Source: Lysobacteraceae bacterium UBA6001
GTDB lineage: Bacteria > Pseudomonadota > Gammaproteobacteria > Xanthomonadales > Xanthomonadaceae
Assembly: GCA_002429615.1 (NCBI GenBank)
Contig: DJAN01000060.1
Span: 739 to 9,141 of the forward strand
DNA length: 8,403 nt
Direction of reading: 5' to 3'
The position numbers and the translations under genes were made by a program. The notes beneath the pieces were generated by a model. That model saw only the letters and a program-made list of their open reading frames with translations, did no database searches and was not told where the DNA came from. This document shows positions 5,156-8,403 of the stretch, piece by piece. Positions within the stretch are counted from its first letter, which is position 1, and the number at the start of each line of letters is the position of its first letter.

Positions 5156-6448
5156 ATGACCACCCGCGTCCTTACCGGCATCACCACCTCGGGCACGCCC
5201 CACCTGGGCAACTACGTTGGCGCGGTGCGCCCGGCGATTGCCGCCAGCCGCGCCACCGACGTGGAAAGCTTCTTCTTCCTGGCCGACCTGCACAGCCTGA
5301 TCAAGGCCCAGGACCCGGCGCGTACCCAGCGCTCCACGCTGGAGATCGCCGCCACCTGGCTGGCCTGCGGACTGGATCCGGACAAGGTGTGGTTCTACCG
5401 CCAGAGCGACATCCCGGAGATCACCGAACTCAACTGGTTCCTGACCTGCATCGCCGGCAAGGGCATCCTCAACCGCGCCCATGCCTACAAGGCCGCGGTG
5501 GACAAGAACACCGCCGAGGGCGAGGACGCCGATGCCGGTGTCAGCGCCGGCCTGTTCATGTATCCGGTGCTGATGGCCGCCGACATCCTGATCTTCAATG
5601 CCAGGCGCGTGCCGGTGGGTCGCGACCAGGTGCAGCACATCGAGATGGCGCGTGATTTCGCGCAGCGTTTCAATCACGTGTATGGCCGCGACTTCTTCGT
5701 GCTGCCAGAGGCGCTGATCGACGAGCAGGTCGCCACGCTGCCGGGACTGGATGGTCGCAAGATGAGCAAGTCCTACGACAACACCATCCCGCTGTTCGCC
5801 CCGCGCGAGGAACTGCGCCGGCTGGTGTTCTCGATCCTCACCGATTCGCGCGCGCCCGGCGAGCCCAAGACCACCGAAGGATCGGCGCTGTTCCAGCTCT
5901 ACCAGGCATTCGCCAGCGAAGCGGAGACCGCGGCGTTCGCCCAGGCTTTCGCCGATGGCATTTCCTGGGGCGATGCCAAGCAGCAGCTGTTCGAGCGCAT
6001 CGACGCGGAAATCGCGCCGCAGCGCGAACGCTATGAAGCGCTGATGGCCGATCCGGCGGCGATCGAAGCCACGTTGCGTCGCGGTGGCGAGCGCCTGCGC
6101 GAGCAGTTCGCCAAGCCGTTCCTGGCCGAGCTGCGGCACGCGGTGGGCCTGCGCGACCTGTCGACGCAGGACGCCGGTGCGGGCAAGCAGAAGGTGGCCA
6201 AGGCCGCGCTGCCGGTGTTCAAGCAGTATCGCGAGAAAGATGGGCGCTTCTACTTCAAGCTCACTGATGGCGAGGGTGTGCTGCTGATCCAGAGCGAGGG
6301 CTTCGATTCGCCGCGCGAAGCGGGGCAGACGATCGCAGTGCTGAAGCAGGCGACCGCGGCCGATGCGCTGGCCTCGCCGCTGTTCAAGCTGGAAGCGGAG
6401 GCCGATGCGGTGCTGGGGGCGTTGGGCGCGCTGCGCGAAACCGAGTAA
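5156..6448 (+). CDS. trpS: Tryptophan--tRNA ligase with a C-terminal extension
   Basis: This 430-aa cytosolic class I synthetase activates tryptophan with ATP and charges tRNA-Trp. The HIGH-like motif is TPHLGNY (14-20), the KMSKS loop is KMSKS at 202-206 (in GRKMSKSYDN), and the family stretches AGLFMYPVLMAADIL (131-145) and VGRDQVQHIEMARD (154-167) are present. The first 335 or so residues make up an ordinary bacterial TrpS. Residues about 345-430 are extra; FYFKLTDGEGVLLIQSEGF (365-383) resembles the DUF1508/YegP fold repeat. Longer TrpS proteins of this size are, from memory, usual in xanthomonads. The ATG at 5156 is chosen because MTTRVLTGITTSG is the family start; the open frame reaches further upstream only through the CsbD gene and its terminator. 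No clear Shine-Dalgarno is seen. Confidence 0.96.
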   Translation: MTTRVLTGITTSGTPHLGNYVGAVRPAIAASRATDVESFFFLADLHSLIKAQDPARTQRSTLEIAATWLACGLDPDKVWFYRQSDIPEITELNWFLTCIAGKGILNRAHAYKAAVDKNTAEGEDADAGVSAGLFMYPVLMAADILIFNARRVPVGRDQVQHIEMARDFAQRFNHVYGRDFFVLPEALIDEQVATLPGLDGRKMSKSYDNTIPLFAPREELRRLVFSILTDSRAPGEPKTTEGSALFQLYQAFASEAETAAFAQAFADGISWGDAKQQLFERIDAEIAPQRERYEALMADPAAIEATLRRGGERLREQFAKPFLAELRHAVGLRDLSTQDAGAGKQKVAKAALPVFKQYREKDGRFYFKLTDGEGVLLIQSEGFDSPREAGQTIAVLKQATAADALASPLFKLEAEADAVLGALGALRETE

Positions 6449-6476
6449 CGGCGGCCGGGATCACCCGCACATCGCA

Positions 6477-6532
6477 CGCTTCGCCTTTTGCGCTTCGCCT
6501 TTTGCGCTTCGCCTTTTGCGCTTCGCCTTTTG
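6477..6532. repeat. 14-bp tandem repeat, four exact copies
   Basis: CGCTTCGCCTTTTG is repeated four times without change (6477-6490, 6491-6504, 6505-6518, 6519-6532), beginning 28 bp after the trpS stop. The last copy runs into the left arm of the REP hairpin, sharing the TTTG at its edge. Exact identity suggests recent expansion, and copy number may vary between strains. Confidence 0.95.
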
Positions 6533-6594
6533 TAGGAGCGGCTTCAGCCGCGACCGCGCGATGCCGGGGTCGCGGCTGAAGCCGCTCCTACAAA
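6529..6594. repeat. REP/BIME-type extragenic palindrome
   Basis: A perfect 27-bp inverted repeat (6529-6555 and 6568-6594) around a 12-nt loop. The arm carries GTAGGAGCGGCTTCAGCCGC, the common REP core of xanthomonads and pseudomonads. Each arm also contains its own small palindrome (GCGGCT-TC-AGCCGC), the usual layout of a paired REP (BIME). Such elements are spread by RAYT transposases, none of which is encoded here. Placed 80 bp after trpS it could protect the mRNA 3' end or act as a terminator-like structure. Confidence 0.93.
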
Positions 6595-6659
6595 CAGCCA
6601 AACAGACAGCCAAACAGGCAGCCAAACAGACAGCCAAACAGACAGCCAAACAGACAGGC
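6592..6659. repeat. 12-bp tandem repeat array A
   Basis: An 8-bp partial unit (6592-6599) is followed by five 12-bp units of consensus AAACAGACAGCC (6600-6659). Unit 2 has G for A, and unit 5 ends GGC instead of GCC. The array starts inside the right edge of the REP hairpin and continues in phase into array B. Confidence 0.93.
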
Positions 6660-6719
6660 GGATAGGCAGGCGGATAGGCAGGCGGATAGGCAGGCGGATA
6701 GGCAGGCGGATAGGCAGGC
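6660..6719. repeat. 12-bp tandem repeat array B
   Basis: Five exact copies of GGATAGGCAGGC, with the same period and phase as array A. Aligned to the A unit, 7 of 12 positions agree and most differences are transitions, so B may descend from A. A short palindromic tail, GGCAGG-CAG-CCTGCC, follows. Confidence 0.95.
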
Positions 6720-6788
6720 AGGCAGCCTGCCCGCAAGCATCACCACCCCTCCGACCAAAGCCCAATCCGCGGCACCCTCCGCTGCGCC

Positions 6789-6794
6789 TAGAAT
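6789..6794 (+). promoter_or_regulatory. Putative -10 box of the MBL-fold gene
   Basis: TAGAAT lies 36 nt before the ATG, after the repeat block. It matches TATAAT at five of six positions. No clear -35 hexamer is seen 16-18 nt upstream. Confidence 0.45.
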
Positions 6795-6824
6795 GGGGTA
6801 TCCAGCGACCCCACAGGACGCCAG

Positions 6825-7760
6825 ATGGTTGAACACGGCATCCACACTCTCGATACCGGTTTCCAGCGACCGGACTTCGACGCCGCCTACCTGATCGTGG
6901 AGCAGGGCCGCGGTGCCTTCATCGACTGCGGCACCGCGCTCGCGGTGCCAGCCATGCTCGCCGCGCTGCCCGCCGCCGGGCTGCGCCCGGAAGACGTGGA
7001 CTGGCTGATCCTCACCCACGTCCATCTCGATCACGCAGGCGGCGCCGGTGCGCTGCTCCAGCACCTGCCCAATGCCAGGCTGCTGGTCCACCCGCGCGGC
7101 GCCCCGCACATGATCGACCCGACCCGCCTGGTGGCCGGCGCGACGGAAGTCTATGGCGCGGAGGAGATCGCGCGCAGTTACGGCGAAGTCGTGGCGGTTC
7201 CCGAGGCGCGCGTGGTGGTCGCCGAAGACGGCGGCCAGGTCTTGCTTGGCGGCCGCGCGCTGTTGACGATCGATACGCCCGGACATGCACGCCATCACCT
7301 GTGCGTGTGGGACGCACGCAGCCGCAGCTGGTTCACCGGCGATACCTTCGGCCTGTCCTATCGCGAACTCGATTCGGCGCAGGGCGCCTACATCCTGCCG
7401 ACCTCCTCGCCGGTGCAGTTCGAGCCCGATGCGATGCGCGCGTCGATCGAACGCATGCTGTCCTACGACCCGGTGGCGATGTACCTCACCCACTACGGCC
7501 GGGTCACGCCCCCCGCCGCGCTTGGCCATGCCTTGATCGAGCAGATCGACGCGATGGCGGCGCTGGCCCGCAGCTGCGATGACCGGCCGGACCGACATCG
7601 CTGCCTGGTCGCGGCGCTCACCGAGCTGTACCTGGAACGCGCGCACGCCCATGGCGTGCCGCTCGACGATGAGGCGGTGACGCGCGTGCTGGCGATGGAC
7701 ATCGAACTCAACGCGCAGGGCCTGGCGAGCTGGCTGGACCGCGCGCGCCGCGCCGGCTGA
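6825..7760 (+). CDS. MBL-fold metallohydrolase
   Basis: This 311-aa protein has the metallo-beta-lactamase fold with a full dinuclear metal set: THVHLDHAGG (64-73) gives His65, His67, Asp69 and His70; TPGHARHH (151-158) gives His154; FTGDTFG (170-176) gives Asp173; LTHYGR (221-226) gives His223. The core fills residues 1-225 in the order seen in glyoxalase II-like hydrolases. The remaining 85 residues are alpha-helical in character and may shape the active site. There is no signal peptide, so it is cytosolic. The substrate is unknown; thioester, lactone or phosphodiester hydrolysis are all possible for this superfamily. The ATG has AGGA (6815-6818) 6 nt before it. It has its own likely promoter, and the next gene starts 64 bp later in the same direction. 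Confidence 0.9.
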   Translation: MVEHGIHTLDTGFQRPDFDAAYLIVEQGRGAFIDCGTALAVPAMLAALPAAGLRPEDVDWLILTHVHLDHAGGAGALLQHLPNARLLVHPRGAPHMIDPTRLVAGATEVYGAEEIARSYGEVVAVPEARVVVAEDGGQVLLGGRALLTIDTPGHARHHLCVWDARSRSWFTGDTFGLSYRELDSAQGAYILPTSSPVQFEPDAMRASIERMLSYDPVAMYLTHYGRVTPPAALGHALIEQIDAMAALARSCDDRPDRHRCLVAALTELYLERAHAHGVPLDDEAVTRVLAMDIELNAQGLASWLDRARRAG

Positions 7761-7788
7761 AACGCTCGGCGGCGGACGTCGCGCGCAC

Positions 7789-7794
7789 TACACT
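7789..7794 (+). promoter_or_regulatory. Putative -10 box of the M28 peptidase gene
   Basis: TACACT lies 36 nt before the GTG start in the 64-bp gap after the MBL-fold gene. It follows the same TANANT spacing as the other host genes here; a -35 hexamer is not evident. Confidence 0.35.
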
Positions 7795-7824
7795 GTGCGT
7801 CCCCCGTCCAAGAAGTCGCCCGCC

Positions 7825-8403
7825 GTGAATCCGATGCGCATCCTGCTGTTGTCCGCCTGCCTGTTCGTCGGAGGCGTCGCCCACGCGGCGAACGATGCGG
7901 CCACGCAGATCGACGCCGAGGCGCTGTCGCGCCATGTGCGGGTGCTGGCCTCGGACGAATTCGAAGGCCGCGCGCCGGCCAGCGCGGGCGAGCAGCGCAC
8001 CCTGGACTACCTCGTCGCGCAGTTCCAGCAGGCCGGCCTGCAGCCGGGTGGTGATGCCGGTGGCTGGACGCAGTCGGTGCCGCTGGTGCGGGTGTCGGTC
8101 GACGGCCCGGTCGAGGCGACGCTGCGCCAGGGCGGCAAGACCCGCGCGCTGCGCAATGGCGAGGACGTGACCCTGCAGAGCCTGCGCCCGGGCAGCGAGG
8201 TATCGGTCAAGGATGCACCGCTGGTATTCGTCGGCTACGGCATCAGCGCGCCGGAGCGGCACTGGGACGACTACAAGGGCGTGGACCTCAAGGGCAAGGT
8301 CGCGGTCATGCTGATCAACGATGCCGACTTTGAAAGCCCGCAGCCGGGCGCCTTCGACGGCAAGGCGGTGACCTACTACGGCCGCTGGACCTACAAGTTC
8401 GAG
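7825..8403 (+). CDS. M28-family metallopeptidase, exported, 3' end outside the window
   Basis: The first 193 residues of an open frame that runs off the window. A GTG at 7825 is followed in frame by ATG at 7834; either could start it, and the ATG gives a cleaner signal peptide (MRILLLSACLFVGGVAHA, cleavage before AND). The mature start AEALSRHVRVLASDEFEGRAP and then GEQRTLDYLVAQFQQAGLQPGG are typical of secreted M28 zinc aminopeptidases. VFVGYGISAPERHWDDYKG and LKGKVAVMLINDADF mark the start of the inserted PA-like domain. The zinc ligands lie downstream and cannot be checked. Expected in the periplasm or outside the cell, removing N-terminal residues from peptides. It follows the MBL-fold gene by 64 bp with a possible promoter of its own. 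Confidence 0.88.
   Translation, partial: MNPMRILLLSACLFVGGVAHAANDAATQIDAEALSRHVRVLASDEFEGRAPASAGEQRTLDYLVAQFQQAGLQPGGDAGGWTQSVPLVRVSVDGPVEATLRQGGKTRALRNGEDVTLQSLRPGSEVSVKDAPLVFVGYGISAPERHWDDYKGVDLKGKVAVMLINDADFESPQPGAFDGKAVTYYGRWTYKFE

Larger units (their letters stand above)
6449..6824. other. Repeat-rich intergenic region between trpS and the MBL-fold gene
   Basis: A 376-bp stretch without a credible gene. In order it holds 4 x 14-bp repeats, a long REP-type hairpin, five 12-bp units of one type, five 12-bp units of a second type, then about 100 bp of plain leader with the MBL promoter. Open frames on the - strand through it encode low-complexity 4-residue repeats and the RSGFSRD/SRLKPLLQ peptides that REP hairpins always spell out, so they are artefacts. 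Confidence 0.85.

Noticed and set aside
4952..6139. A 395-codon - strand open frame opposite trpS
   Set aside because: Antisense to a well-supported trpS and crosses the CsbD terminator; composition is that of a shadow frame.
6477..6719. Possible CRISPR array
   Set aside because: Units of 12-14 bp follow one another directly with no spacers, and no cas genes are nearby.
6461..6736. - strand open frame containing SGFSRDPG and SRLKPLLQ, plus PAYP and CLAV repeats
   Set aside because: These peptides are the translation of the REP hairpin and the tandem arrays, a known source of spurious proteins in such genomes.
6588..7652. A 354-codon - strand open frame ending in CLSA/CLFG four-residue repeats
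   Set aside because: It is antisense to the MBL-fold gene, and its repeat part is only the 12-bp arrays read in frame. No ribosome site or homology supports it.

Overview
The window is high-GC chromosomal DNA of xanthomonad character (Xanthomonadaceae/Lysobacteraceae, for example Lysobacter, Luteimonas or Stenotrophomonas). This is an inference from the strongly GC-biased codon use, the GTAGGAGCGGCTTCAGCCGC-type REP hairpin, the long xanthomonad-like TrpS, and the M28 peptidase with its signal peptide. No species can be named from the sequence alone.

Region 1 (1-3046) is a small genomic island seated in a tRNA gene. The window opens inside tRNA-Thr(TGT). The tRNA 3' part (23-67) is repeated at 3002-3046 with 43/45 identity, which brackets about 2.98 kb of visibly lower-GC DNA. 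The island holds a complete restriction-modification set. A Vsr mismatch endonuclease overlaps a C5-cytosine methyltransferase by 4 bp on the + strand. A GIY-YIG restriction endonuclease of the Eco29kI type lies on the - strand, its 3' end overlapping that of the methyltransferase. The roughly 500 bp between the nuclease and the distal att copy has no intact gene but shows what looks like a frameshifted integrase N-terminus.

Region 2 (3047-5062) returns to host-type sequence. It holds arginase (rocF), with a palindrome next to its putative -10 box, then two tandem entericidin-type small lipoproteins and a CsbD-family stress protein. Strong intrinsic terminators follow the second lipoprotein and the CsbD gene.

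Region 3 (5063-6824) holds trpS, whose product has about 90 extra C-terminal residues resembling a DUF1508/YegP module. Behind it lies a 376-bp non-coding stretch packed with repeats: 4 x 14 bp, a long REP hairpin, and two adjoining 12-bp arrays of five units each.

Region 4 (6825-8403) holds an MBL-fold hydrolase and the 5' part of a secreted M28-family peptidase that runs off the window.

The host genes look like separate transcription units. Four of them have a TANANT hexamer 36-40 nt before the start codon. The island genes form one functional unit: the methyltransferase protects the sites that the nuclease cuts, and Vsr repairs the T:G mismatches left when 5-methylcytosine deaminates.
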